Shown here piece by piece: positions 16,122 to 23,901 of a stretch of DNA of 60,218 nucleotides; the first letter of the stretch is position 1; the number at the start of each line of letters is the position of its first letter. Below the pieces are notes generated by a model. That model was not told the DNA's origin, did no database searches, and worked only from the letters and a program-made list of their open reading frames with translations. A program made the position numbers and the translations under genes. The DNA comes from Chloroflexota bacterium (GTDB lineage: Bacteria > Chloroflexota > Anaerolineae > UBA4142). The stretch lies in contig JACRMI010000190.1 in assembly GCA_016215025.1 (NCBI GenBank), forward strand, positions 1 to 60,218, in the 5' to 3' direction.

Positions 16122-16838
16122 ATGACGGACGCGAAGAAAATCGATTGGCGCAATCCGATGGTTCGCAAAGCAGTGGCGGGGTTTGTTGTCGTTACCGCAC
16201 TGCCTGCCCTTGTCATGTTTCTTGCGGCGGGTCGCATAGATTGGTGGGAAGCCTGGGCTATGATTTGCCTGAATGCGTTTGTGACAATCATCAGCCGTGT
16301 GATCTTGTTGCGTATCCATCCTGATCTTGCGATGGAACGCGCACGGTGGACTGGAGTACAAGACGCCAAAGTGTGGGACAAACGACTGATGCCCATCGTA
16401 GGACTGTATGGCCCTTTGCTAATGTGGCTAGTTGCCGGTTTTGACAAACGCTGGAATGGTTCACCTCAAATCGCCATCGAGTTGGAAATTGCAGCGTTTG
16501 TGCTGGTGATGTTGGGATATGTGATTAGCGTGTGGGCGTTCCTTGAAAACAAATTCTTTTCGGCGGTGGTGCGAATTCAAACGGAACGCGGCCACACAGT
16601 CGTCAGCACGGGACCGTATGCTTGGGTGCGCCACCCAGGTTACGCTGGCGGCATTGTCAGTTACATGATGACGCCAATCGCCTTGGGAACGTTGTGGGTA
16701 TTTCTGCCGGCAGTGTTGACGACTATTGCCGTGATCGTTCGCACGGCATTGGAAGACAAAACATTGCAGGTCGAATTGCCCGGCTATAAAGAGTACGTTG
16801 CCCGCGTCCACAATCGACTGGTGCCAGGGCTTTGGTGA
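16122..16838 (+). CDS. isoprenylcysteine carboxyl methyltransferase-like membrane protein (3 of 3)
   Basis: 238 aa from ATG 16122, preceded by AAAGGA. Same family as 12669 and 13393: FLAAGRIDWWEAWAM, VRIQTERGHTVVSTGPYAW, VRHPGYAG, RTALEDKTLQVELPGYKEYVARVHNRLVPGLW. It is the most divergent copy, with Trp for the usual Tyr/Phe before VRHP and a His instead of Arg near the end. A soluble methyltransferase gene separates it from copies 1 and 2, so it is not simply the latest tandem duplicate. Confidence 0.88.
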   Translation: MTDAKKIDWRNPMVRKAVAGFVVVTALPALVMFLAAGRIDWWEAWAMICLNAFVTIISRVILLRIHPDLAMERARWTGVQDAKVWDKRLMPIVGLYGPLLMWLVAGFDKRWNGSPQIAIELEIAAFVLVMLGYVISVWAFLENKFFSAVVRIQTERGHTVVSTGPYAWVRHPGYAGGIVSYMMTPIALGTLWVFLPAVLTTIAVIVRTALEDKTLQVELPGYKEYVARVHNRLVPGLW

Positions 16839-16851
16839 TAAGGGGCAGAAC

Positions 16852-17462
16852 ATGCCCGAAATTAATAATCCCAAGCTTAGCGGCGTGACTGAAACCTTGC
16901 TCATCACGCTCTACCTTCGGGCGATGGAATCGCAGCGCCCAGACGCTCTGATAAAGGACGAGAAAGCTGTGGTGCTGGTCGAGAAGATCAGCGTCGATGG
17001 GTTCTATGATTTCAACCGGATCGGCTCTCTTCATCTGAGCGAGGCGAACAAGCTGGTGATCATCTTGCTCAATCGGGAATTCGATCGCTACGCGCGGGAT
17101 TTTCTAGTGCGCCATCCGAATGCGGTAGTGGTTCAGATCGGTTGCGGATTCGACACTTGCTTCGAGTGCGTCACGGAGCATAACAGATAGATCGAAGCGT
17201 ACGACTTGGACTTGCCGCATATTGTCGAACTGCGAAGACAGTTGATCGGCGGAGAAGACGATCACTATCATTTGCTGGGCTGCTCGGTTCTCGACAATGC
17301 TTGGCTGGAGGTGTTTTCATGTACTTTGAAGGGACACAGGTCAAGTCACTGGTGCTGACGCTGCGTGACCGTTTTCTCGGCGCGAAACTGACCTTCGACG
17401 CTTATTCGCCGATCCATGTCTTACGTCATATCTACCACTTTTGCCTCGGAGCTCAACCATGA
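16852..17462 (+). pseudogene. leucine carboxyl methyltransferase-family gene, several lesions
   Basis: Starts as a good LCM/Tcmp-type methyltransferase: ETLLITLYLRAMESQRPDAL, IKDEKAV, then VVQIGCGFDTCFE. A TAG at 17188-17190 interrupts it just before IEAYDLDLPHIVELRRQLIGG, which continues in the same frame to LLGCSVLDNAWL. At about 17304-17310 the family continues in another frame (GGVFMYFEGTQVKSLVLTLR), with a short stretch missing at the joint. It then ends early after DAYSPIHVLRH. Nonsense codon, internal deletion with frameshift and C-terminal truncation make it dead. Its final TGA overlaps the next ATG (ATGA), so translational coupling to the next gene may persist. Confidence 0.85.
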
Positions 17463-18082
17463 AAATGACCAACGTGCACAACCTGATCGCCTACCGTCGT
17501 TGGGCACCGATCTACGATGTCACTGTCAACCACGTCTTCACGCCGGGGCGCAGGCGTGCGTTGGAAATGTTGGCGCTGCAACCGGGCGAAACTGTGTTGA
17601 TTGTCGGTGTGGGCACAGGCGCGGATTTTCCCTTCCTGCCAGCCGGTGTGACTGCCACCGGGATCGACCTTAGTCCCGACATGCTCGCTCAAGCCCGATT
17701 AAAATTAGCTGCCTGCCATGCTACTGTCAAATTGATCCAAGGCGATGCACAGACTCTGCTCATGCCTGAGGACTCCTTCGACGCTGCTATCCTGAATCTG
17801 ATCTTGACTGTTGTCCCAGATGGAAACGCCTGCTTGCAATCAGCGCTACGTGCCGTCAAACCGGGTGGGCGGCTGGTCATTTTCGACAAATTCCAACCGG
17901 AGAAGGAGAAGGTTACGCCGATGCGTCGCTTTATGAACTTTTTCAGTACTCGCCTCGGCACCGACATCACCCGTCGTTTCAGCGACATGCTCACCGGTTG
18001 TTCTTGCAAGGTCGTCCTCGATGAACCCAATCTGCTTGGCGGCATGTATCGTTGCATCTTGATGCAAAAGATTGCGCGATGA
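17459..18082 (+). CDS. class I methyltransferase, PmtA/UbiE-like
   Basis: 207 aa from ATG 17459 (CGGAG seven bases upstream). NLIAYRRWAPIYDVTVN followed by GRRRALEMLALQPGETVLIVGVGTGAD matches phosphatidylethanolamine N-methyltransferase (PmtA)-like and UbiE-like proteins. TGIDLSPDMLAQAR binds SAM. The acceptor is not certain: a membrane lipid headgroup or quinone-like compound would suit the membrane setting. The gene overlaps its neighbours by ATGA on both sides, which shows tight co-translation inside the operon. Confidence 0.83.
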   Translation: MKMTNVHNLIAYRRWAPIYDVTVNHVFTPGRRRALEMLALQPGETVLIVGVGTGADFPFLPAGVTATGIDLSPDMLAQARLKLAACHATVKLIQGDAQTLLMPEDSFDAAILNLILTVVPDGNACLQSALRAVKPGGRLVIFDKFQPEKEKVTPMRRFMNFFSTRLGTDITRRFSDMLTGCSCKVVLDEPNLLGGMYRCILMQKIAR

Positions 18083-18948
18083 AACGATCTCAATCTAGCA
18101 TCACCGCCGAAGGAATCGCCTTGATTCGTGCCATCGAATCGAGCAAGCCAGAGCGCGAGCGCATCTGTTACGATCCGTACGCGCGCTATTTTGTCAATCC
18201 GAGGCTGGCATTCTTTGGCAAGGTGTTGGCTGGTTACGGCGCGCGCCGTTCGCCAGGCGTGATAGAATTCCTCACCGCGCGCACACGTTACATCGATGAC
18301 TATCTACGGTCTTGCGTTGCCGATTGAATCGAACAGCTTGTCATCCTGGGAGCCGGGTTCGACTCGCGTGCTTATCGATTCGATGAGTTGAAAGATCGCG
18401 TCAAGGTGTTTGAGGTCGATCATCCCGCGACACAACAGGTCAAGCTCGACCGATTGAAAAAAATCTTTGGTCGAGTTCCCGCGCACGTTACCTTTGTCGC
18501 CATTGACTTTAGCAGCGAGACGCTCGACAAGTTGTTTGCCAGCGGTTTCGACAAGAATAAGAAATCGTTGATCGTTTGGGAAGGTGTGGCGTATTACCTT
18601 TCCGCTCAAGCGGTCGATGCGACGTTGTCTTTCGTCGCCCAGAATACCGGTGTCGGAAGTTTGATCATTTTCGATTACGCGTATGCAGATGCGCTTTTAG
18701 GTCAAAATCGACGGAACGAAGTCAAGTCGATGCAGCGTTATCGTCGATTTACTGGCGAGGCGTTGGTGTTTGGAATCGAACGTGGATGCATCGAAGAATT
18801 TCTAAAGCGGCGTGGCTTTGATGAGGTCGTCAACGTGGATAGCGATTGGTTTAGGCAAAATTATTATGCGAATGCCAAGCCAGTGGCAACATCGTATGCG
18901 ATTGTTCACGCGTCCGTTGCGCGAACTAGCACAAAGGAGAAAAGATGA
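18079..18948 (+). pseudogene. second LCM-family methyltransferase, single in-frame TGA at a conserved Gly
   Basis: ATG 18079 overlaps the previous stop. The frame reads SSITAEGIALIRAIESSKPE to YIDDYLRSCVAD, then TGA at 18325-18327, and continues in the same frame with IEQLVILGAGFDSRAYRFDEL to the normal C-terminus at 18948. The family has Gly at the interrupted position (LADGIEQLVILGAG), so GGA to TGA is the simplest change. The remaining 200 codons are intact, which points to a recent nonsense mutation or a sequence error. No hairpin follows the TGA, unlike the case at 20775. If the base is right, a truncated protein of 82 aa without the SAM motif is made. Confidence 0.75.
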
Positions 18949-19127
18949 ACAAGAAAACGTTTACGCTGATTTTGAACGGCATCGCGCTGGCGATGGGTGT
19001 TGCCAGCATCGTCTTGGGAATTTTGAACACCGCTTCGACGCAAACCATCTTGATGCTATTGGCGATTGGACTGTCCGCGCTCGCGCTGAATGCGCTTGAT
19101 ATTCGCGGCGAGAAGCAAGATCAATGA
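18945..19127 (+). CDS. 60-aa small two-helix membrane protein
   Basis: ATG 18945 overlaps the preceding TGA, with AAAGGAG upstream. Two hydrophobic segments (about residues 6-26 and 33-50) are joined by a short NTASTQT turn; the tail IRGEKQDQ is charged. Family not recognised. Coupled position between the methyltransferases and the ATPase suggests it is a small subunit or assembly factor of the exporter, but that is only inferred from place. Confidence 0.65.
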   Translation: MNKKTFTLILNGIALAMGVASIVLGILNTASTQTILMLLAIGLSALALNALDIRGEKQDQ

Positions 19128-19191
19128 TCGCCGACCGCAAGTCACGGTCTGCCGTCGGTGATCGGCGGTTATCACATATTGGAGAAATGGA

Positions 19192-20022
19192 ATGATGGAA
19201 AATAAGATCGTTGTCGAAACCAAAGACCTGACGAAAATTTACGGTGATGGCGACGGCGTTCATGCGCTCGACGGAGTCAATCTCATCATTCGCGCGGGTG
19301 AGTTCGTCGCGGTGATGGGGCCCTCGGGCAGCGGCAAGAGCACGCTGCTGAATATTCTCGGCGCGTTGGACCGACCAACCAACGGCATATGTATGGTCAA
19401 TGGCCAAGATTTGCAAAAAGTCAAAGACCTGGATCGATTTCGCTCCAAGACGGTGGGATTCGTTTTTCAACTGCACAACTTGATTCCAACGCTCACGTCG
19501 GTTGAAAATGTCCAAGTGCCGCTGCAAGAAGAAAACATGAGCGATGCCGCGCGCCGCAAACGTGCCGAAGAATTATTGGGGCTTGTTGGCTTGGGTGACC
19601 GTATGAACTTTATGCCCGCGCAGCTTTCCGGCGGACAGCGGCAACGGGTTGCTATTGCGCGCGCGCTGGCGAATCAACCTGCGATCATTCTTGCCGATGA
19701 GCCGACCGGTAATCTGGACAGCAAAAGCACCGACGAGATTATGGACTTGCTGCGTAAACTGAATCGCGAGCATGGGACGACCTTCATCGTCGTGACGCAC
19801 AACCCAGCCGTGGCGCGCGCGGCGGATCGAATCGTCACCGTGCGCGATGGCAAGATTCTGCGCGACGAAAAAATCGATAACGTGTATCTGGAAGACTTGC
19901 GCGAGTTCAAGGAGACTGCGCTAGGTCATGCGATTTTAGATGACGAGGTTCCCGCCGAACTCAACGGTCTTGGCGTCGATAAGATTGCGGAGCAGGTGCG
20001 AGAGGTGTTGAGAAAAGTGTGA
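19192..20022 (+). CDS. ABC exporter ATP-binding protein (MacB/LolD type)
   Basis: 276 aa with GGAG upstream. Walker A GPSGSGKST is near residue 44, Q-loop FVFQLHNL, signature LSGGQRQRVAIARAL and Walker B ILADEPTGNLDS, H-loop VVTHNP. The family always energises FtsX/MacB-type permeases. The C-terminus is about 45 residues longer than the minimal LolD (ILDDEVPAELNGLGVDKIAE onward). It is the last gene of the operon and is separated from its permease by about 6.5 kb, which is unusual. A strong terminator follows. Confidence 0.93.
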   Translation: MMENKIVVETKDLTKIYGDGDGVHALDGVNLIIRAGEFVAVMGPSGSGKSTLLNILGALDRPTNGICMVNGQDLQKVKDLDRFRSKTVGFVFQLHNLIPTLTSVENVQVPLQEENMSDAARRKRAEELLGLVGLGDRMNFMPAQLSGGQRQRVAIARALANQPAIILADEPTGNLDSKSTDEIMDLLRKLNREHGTTFIVVTHNPAVARAADRIVTVRDGKILRDEKIDNVYLEDLREFKETALGHAILDDEVPAELNGLGVDKIAEQVREVLRKV

Positions 20023-20049
20023 CAGCGCGATAGTTAGGTGGTTAGTTCG

Positions 20050-20095
20050 GAGCTGACAGGTTTCCGCCGAAGGCGAACCTGTCAGCTCTATTTTT
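20050..20095 (+). terminator. intrinsic terminator of the exporter operon
   Basis: GAGCTGACAGGTT (20050-20062) pairs perfectly with AACCTGTCAGCTC (20076-20088); the loop itself contains CGCC/GGCG. TATTTTT follows at 20089-20095. Confidence 0.85.
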
Positions 20096-20117
20096 GGGCA
20101 CGGGTCAACTCGCATTA

Positions 20118-20146
20118 TTGCCAAAACATCGGCGGCAAGGTATAAT
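20118..20146 (+). promoter_or_regulatory. sigma70 promoter of the candidate selenoprotein gene
   Basis: TTGCCA (20118-20123), 17 bases, TATAAT (20141-20146), leaving a leader of about 125 bases before the ATG at 20277. Confidence 0.75.
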
Positions 20147-20276
20147 CGGCTCAGTTGCAAGACCCTCAAGGTTTCTTTTTCAAACGATTTTCGTGTCAAC
20201 GAATGTGCTTTCTCATTCCAATATCTGAATCATTCGAAGAAATCTTTAGGGTCTGATTTTTGACCAAGGAGTTGCG

Positions 20277-21233
20277 ATGGCACCAAAAGATTATTATCAG
20301 ATTCTTGGCGTTGAGAAAAGCGCAACCGAAAAAGAAATTCGGCAAGCGTATCGAAACTTGGCGGCGACTCTCCAATCTAAAGCCAATTCGACGGACAATC
20401 TTAGCTTGGAAAAGATTCAAGACATCAATAAAGCTTTTGAAGTCTTGTCCGATCCCAATGATCGCAAGCAGTACGATGCGCTGATCGAGCAATCCGCAGA
20501 TGAAAGCGCTCCAGTCGCGTCCAGCCAAACACTCCCAACGTCGCTTGAATCTACGCTGTCGAAAAGCAAACGAAATCGGAGTGTCTTGACGGGCATCCTC
20601 GTCAATCTTTTGATGCTAGCGTTCGGCGTCATTATTGGATTTGTTGGACGTCCCATCGTGATGCCGCCACCCGATCCGCAATCCGCCGCTCTGCAAAAAG
20701 TAATCGCTGCAACGCGACATTTTAGGGGCGAAGCCAATGCGCCGGTAACGATTATCGAGTTTGCCGACTTTCAGTGACCGTACTGCGCGAAATTCGCCAC
20801 TGACGCGTTGCGTCAGATCGATGACAAGTATATCAAAACGGGTGTGGTTCGATTTGGCTATGCTCAAATGGCTTTTCTGGGTCAAGAATCCAACTGGGCT
20901 GCTGAAGCCAGTGAGTGCGCTAACGATCAAAACGCTTTTTGGAACTATCATGACAAACTGTATGCGAGTCATGCAGGCGAGAATCAAGGCGCATTTAGCA
21001 AAGACAAGCTAAAACAATTCGCGGCTGATCTGAAATTGAACACGGCAACATTCAATGCGTGTTTAGATTCAAACAAGCACCAAGTCCAAGTGCTCGAAGA
21101 TACGGAATTGTTCCAATCCGTCGGCATTCAAAGCACGCCTACTTTTTTGATCAATGGCAAAGCGGTCCAGGGCGCGCTGCCGTTCGATCAGCTTTCGCAA
21201 ATCATTGAATCCGAAAAAGCAAAGAAAAAATAA
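20277..21233 (+). CDS. J-like domain / membrane anchor / DsbA-like thiol oxidoreductase with in-frame TGA at the first catalytic Cys (candidate selenoprotein)
   Basis: 318 codons if TGA 20775-20777 is read as residue 167; AAGGAG precedes ATG 20277. Residues 1-65 are J-domain-like (DYYQILGVEKSATEKEIRQAY, FEVLSDPNDRKQYD), but the HPD motif is missing. Residues about 103-125 are one membrane helix with basic residues before it, so the C-terminal domain faces outward. That domain is DsbA-like: VTIIEFADFQ-(TGA)-PYC170, where relatives have CPYC or CPFC, then WAAEASECANDQNAFWNYHD and GIQSTPTFLINGKAVQGALP with the cis-Pro. Both halves are in one frame and well conserved. A perfect 7-bp hairpin with a GTT loop starts 22 bases after TGA. 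Alternative: a plain nonsense mutation giving a dead gene. Confidence 0.7.
20775..20816 (+). promoter_or_regulatory. candidate bacterial SECIS element after the in-frame TGA
   Basis: CTGACGC (20800-20806), loop GTT (20807-20809), GCGTCAG (20810-20816). The loop begins with G, and 29 bases separate the TGA from the loop. Bacterial SECIS hairpins described in the literature lie just downstream of UGA within the coding sequence, with a short loop carrying a G in its first positions and roughly 16-37 bases from the UGA; this fits. Folding and SelB binding are not shown. Confidence 0.6.
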
Positions 21234-21245
21234 TCCGGTCGGTGT

Positions 21246-21310
21246 TGTCATTCTGAGCGAAGAAACTTCTCCATCGCCATGTGAGATTCTTCGCTCCGCT
21301 CAGAATGACA
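21246..21310. repeat. interspersed palindromic repeat, family A
   Basis: TGTCATTCTGAGCGAAGAA at the left and TTCGCTCCGCTCAGAATGACA at the right are near-perfect complements; interior CATCGCCATGTGAGA. Lies between the DsbA-like gene and the transporter. Confidence 0.85.
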
Positions 21311-21329
21311 TGCTGGCAATTTATCCTGC

Positions 21330-22265
21330 ATGTCTGACCTTCGATTGAATCAGCTCAAAGCATTGTTGGCGGCGGTTTTTTGGGGAGCATCGTTTGTTGC
21401 CACCAAAGCCGCCGTCCAGGAAATCAGTCCGATTACGTTGATCGTTCTCCGCTTTGCTTTGGGTGTGCTTGTGTTATTGTTCGCGGTCGTGCGCATGCGT
21501 GTCCTCAAATGGGTCGGAGCGCGCGATTTTGTTTTGCTCGCTATCCTCGGCGCGATTGCGATTTTTATTCATCAAGCTTTGCAGGCAACGGGCTTGATGC
21601 TTACCACGGCGAGCAGCATGTCTTGGTTGGTCGCGCTGCAACCGGCGTTCACCGCTATCTTGGCGCTTTTTATTCTCCACGAATCCTTCAACCTCGGAAA
21701 AATTTTTGGCTTGGTCATCGCCTTTGTCGGTGCAATCGTCGTCGTGACGCGCGGCGCGCCAACGGCGGATACGTTGCATTTGCCCAGCACCACCGGTGAT
21801 TTGCTCGCCGTCGCGAGTGCGCTCAACTGGACGATTTTCACCGTCGCCAGCAAGCCGCTCCTCCGCCGAATGCAGCCGACGTTGATGATGGCGTACGTCA
21901 TGTTCATCGGTTGGGCGCTCACATTGCCGTTCTTCGTCGTGACGCAGGGTTGGAATCAAGTTTCACATTTGTCGATGAACGGTTGGCTTGCGGTCATCTA
22001 TCTCGGCATTTTCTGTTCGGGCATCGCGTACATTTTTTGGTACGATGCGCTCGCTCACATCGATGCGTCCAAAGTATCTGCGTTCATCTACGTCGAGCCG
22101 ATTGTTACGGTCGTCGTTGCGGGATTGCTTTTGGGCGAAGAGCTTTCGCCGATGTCGTTCATCGGCGGCTTGGCGATTTTGCTCGGCGTGTATTTGGTGA
22201 ATCGATCCGGCGCGCGACTAGTGGCGGCGCGTGAGCCGTCAGGAGTCTCGATTGCAAGCGATTAA
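21330..22265 (+). CDS. EamA/DMT-family transporter
   Basis: 311 aa with ten hydrophobic segments in two EamA repeats. The first begins LKALLAAVFWGASFVATKAA, and the second half ends in FIYVEPIVTVVVAGLLLGE, the usual family pattern. Such proteins export or import metabolites (often amino acids or nucleosides) by a drug/metabolite-transporter mechanism; the substrate is not predictable. The last 35 bases overlap the next gene. Confidence 0.9.
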   Translation: MSDLRLNQLKALLAAVFWGASFVATKAAVQEISPITLIVLRFALGVLVLLFAVVRMRVLKWVGARDFVLLAILGAIAIFIHQALQATGLMLTTASSMSWLVALQPAFTAILALFILHESFNLGKIFGLVIAFVGAIVVVTRGAPTADTLHLPSTTGDLLAVASALNWTIFTVASKPLLRRMQPTLMMAYVMFIGWALTLPFFVVTQGWNQVSHLSMNGWLAVIYLGIFCSGIAYIFWYDALAHIDASKVSAFIYVEPIVTVVVAGLLLGEELSPMSFIGGLAILLGVYLVNRSGARLVAAREPSGVSIASD

Positions 22266-23127
22266 GCCGTGGCTGTTCGGTTACCCAAGATCGATTTGGC
22301 ACGACACAACGGCTGCACTGCGGCGAGTGGTTCAGGATCGAGCCGCATTGGCGACGATCATTTTGGTCGTACTGCCGTGGTGGGCGTTAATTTTTATTCG
22401 ACCGAATCCCGAATGGCTGTGGGTGTTCGGCGAAATTGCGGGGCTGATATTCGTTTATTGGTGGATGTCGCGCTCGGGTCCGTTGCCTCCGTCGCCGGTA
22501 AAATATCCGCGCACAGAATCCTTGTTCGCGATTGTTCTCGTGGTCGCCTGGATGCTTTGGCGGACGGGGATTTGCACGCAATCGTTTCCCTTTTTGCCTC
22601 CAAGTTTTTCGTGCTTTAAAAACATCGAATACGAAATCATTCCCAAGCTCGCCGAACAAGTTGTTCTGCCGATTGCGGTTTTGTGGATACTCGGCTATCG
22701 TTGGCGCGCGCAGGGAATCGATTGGAATTGGCGCGCGTGGTGGGTTTCGGTTCCTGCGATTGTGGCACTCTCCGCGTACGGACTGTATCTGCATTGGAAC
22801 AATCTGCCGAACTTTGGCCAGCGCATCGTCGAATTCTTTTTCGCGGCGGGTCTGCCCGAAGAGGTTTTGTTTCGTGCGCTGTTGTTCACGCGTCTCGAAG
22901 CGTGGTGGCGCAATTCAACCTGGGCGCTCTTTGGCGCGTCAGCTATTTTTGGTCTCGTTCACCTGCCGATCAACTATCTCGTCTTCACCTCGCGGGATAT
23001 GCGCGAGGCGTGGATTACGTTGTTGACGTTTCAAATGGGCATGGGCGTTGTGTTTTGCTTTGCGTACCAACGCACGCGCAATGTTTGGCCCCTTGCGGCG
23101 GTTCATGCGCTCATTGATGCTTTATAG
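22231..23127 (+). CDS. CPBP-family intramembrane metalloprotease (Abi)
   Basis: 298 aa. The CPBP signature is present near residue 208: GLPEEVLFRALLF (paired Glu and Arg), followed by FGLVHLPINYL and the final VHALIDAL, which supply the His and Asn/Asp ligands. About seven membrane segments. The family includes CAAX prenyl proteases and bacteriocin self-immunity proteins; the role here is unknown. GTG 22231 overlaps the transporter gene, so both are probably translated from one message. Confidence 0.85.
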   Translation: MSRQESRLQAIKPWLFGYPRSIWHDTTAALRRVVQDRAALATIILVVLPWWALIFIRPNPEWLWVFGEIAGLIFVYWWMSRSGPLPPSPVKYPRTESLFAIVLVVAWMLWRTGICTQSFPFLPPSFSCFKNIEYEIIPKLAEQVVLPIAVLWILGYRWRAQGIDWNWRAWWVSVPAIVALSAYGLYLHWNNLPNFGQRIVEFFFAAGLPEEVLFRALLFTRLEAWWRNSTWALFGASAIFGLVHLPINYLVFTSRDMREAWITLLTFQMGMGVVFCFAYQRTRNVWPLAAVHALIDAL

Positions 23128-23203
23128 CCCGCGAATCTGCGCTAGTCTCCGCTAACCTGTCATGCTGAATTTATGCGCGCACTAACATGTTTAAAGGACA
23201 GAA

Positions 23204-23297
23204 ACTTGTCATTCTGAGCGGAGCGGTTTTTGCGGAGCGAACGCAAAGCGTCTCGCCAGGCAGAGCGAGACCCTTCGCTCCGCTCAGGGTGACAAGT
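23204..23297. repeat. interspersed palindromic repeat, family A
   Basis: ACTTGTCATTCTGAGCG (23204-23220) pairs with CGCTCAGGGTGACAAGT (23281-23297) except two positions. The interior also contains GGAGCGAACGCAAAGCGTCTC, a nested stem. Confidence 0.85.
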
Positions 23298-23350
23298 TGA
23301 AGATATAGATTCGCGCTGATTCGTGTGATTTGTGGGAAAATGGGTTTTCT

Positions 23351-23842
23351 ATGGCGGATAAATTAAATTCCATGCGCTTGCTTGAATCGCGCAAGATTCC
23401 GTACGTCGCCAAGACGTATGACGCATCGGGCGAATTTCATTCGGGAACTGAAGCGGCACAACTCATCGGCGCACCGGTTGATTCAGTGTACAAGACGCTT
23501 GTCGTTCTCCGCGAACCCCCGAAATCGGGCAAGCCGATTTTGGTGATGATCGCCGCGCATCGCGAAGTCGAATTGAAATTACTCGCGAAATCGGTCAACG
23601 AAAAAAAGTTGCGCATGGCAACGCAAAAAGAAGCCGAATCGCTGACAGGTTTGCAAGTCGGCGGCAGCAGCGCGCTGGCACTGATCAATCGCGGCTTTGA
23701 GGTTTGCATCGACGAACCCGCGCTCGCACTCGAACAGATTCACATCAGCGCGGGACAGCGTGGCGTGGACTTGCAACTCGCCGTGAAGGATTTGATTGCA
23801 TTGACACGCGCGAAAACGGTTCATGCAACAAGCGACACGTAA
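23351..23842 (+). CDS. ybaK: Cys-tRNA(Pro)/Cys-tRNA deacylase, YbaK/EbsC family
   Basis: 163 aa from ATG 23351. Family features: RLLESRKIPYVAKTYD at the N-terminus, then VDSVYKTLVVL with the conserved lysine (about residue 47), LKLLAKSVNEKKLRMAT, LTGLQVGGSSALAL (usually GGISPLG) and a C-terminal RGVDLQLAVKDLI. These proteins hydrolyse Cys mischarged on tRNA-Pro. The spacer before the gene contains ATTCGCGCTGATTCGTG, a word also found near 32018. Confidence 0.88.
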   Translation: MADKLNSMRLLESRKIPYVAKTYDASGEFHSGTEAAQLIGAPVDSVYKTLVVLREPPKSGKPILVMIAAHREVELKLLAKSVNEKKLRMATQKEAESLTGLQVGGSSALALINRGFEVCIDEPALALEQIHISAGQRGVDLQLAVKDLIALTRAKTVHATSDT

Positions 23843-23895
23843 CACGCAACACGAAATACGTGAGGCGCGATACGTGATACGTGAAATAATTGGAG
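23826..23895. repeat. low-complexity repeat (CACGTAACACGC / GATACGTGATACGTG words)
   Basis: A run of variant words around ACACG and ATACGTG after the ybaK stop forms an imperfect palindrome. Similar words occur at 24938-24979 and inside the murJ coding region near 40690. Confidence 0.6.
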
Positions 23896-23901
23896 GCAAA
23901 C

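Noticed and set aside
18325..18327. TGA in the second LCM methyltransferase as another selenocysteine or recoded codon
   Set aside because: The replaced residue is Gly, no hairpin follows within 40 bases and the family has no Sec members that I know of. UGA-as-Gly code use is excluded because TGA ends many intact genes here (for example pxpBC, ttuB and elp3).
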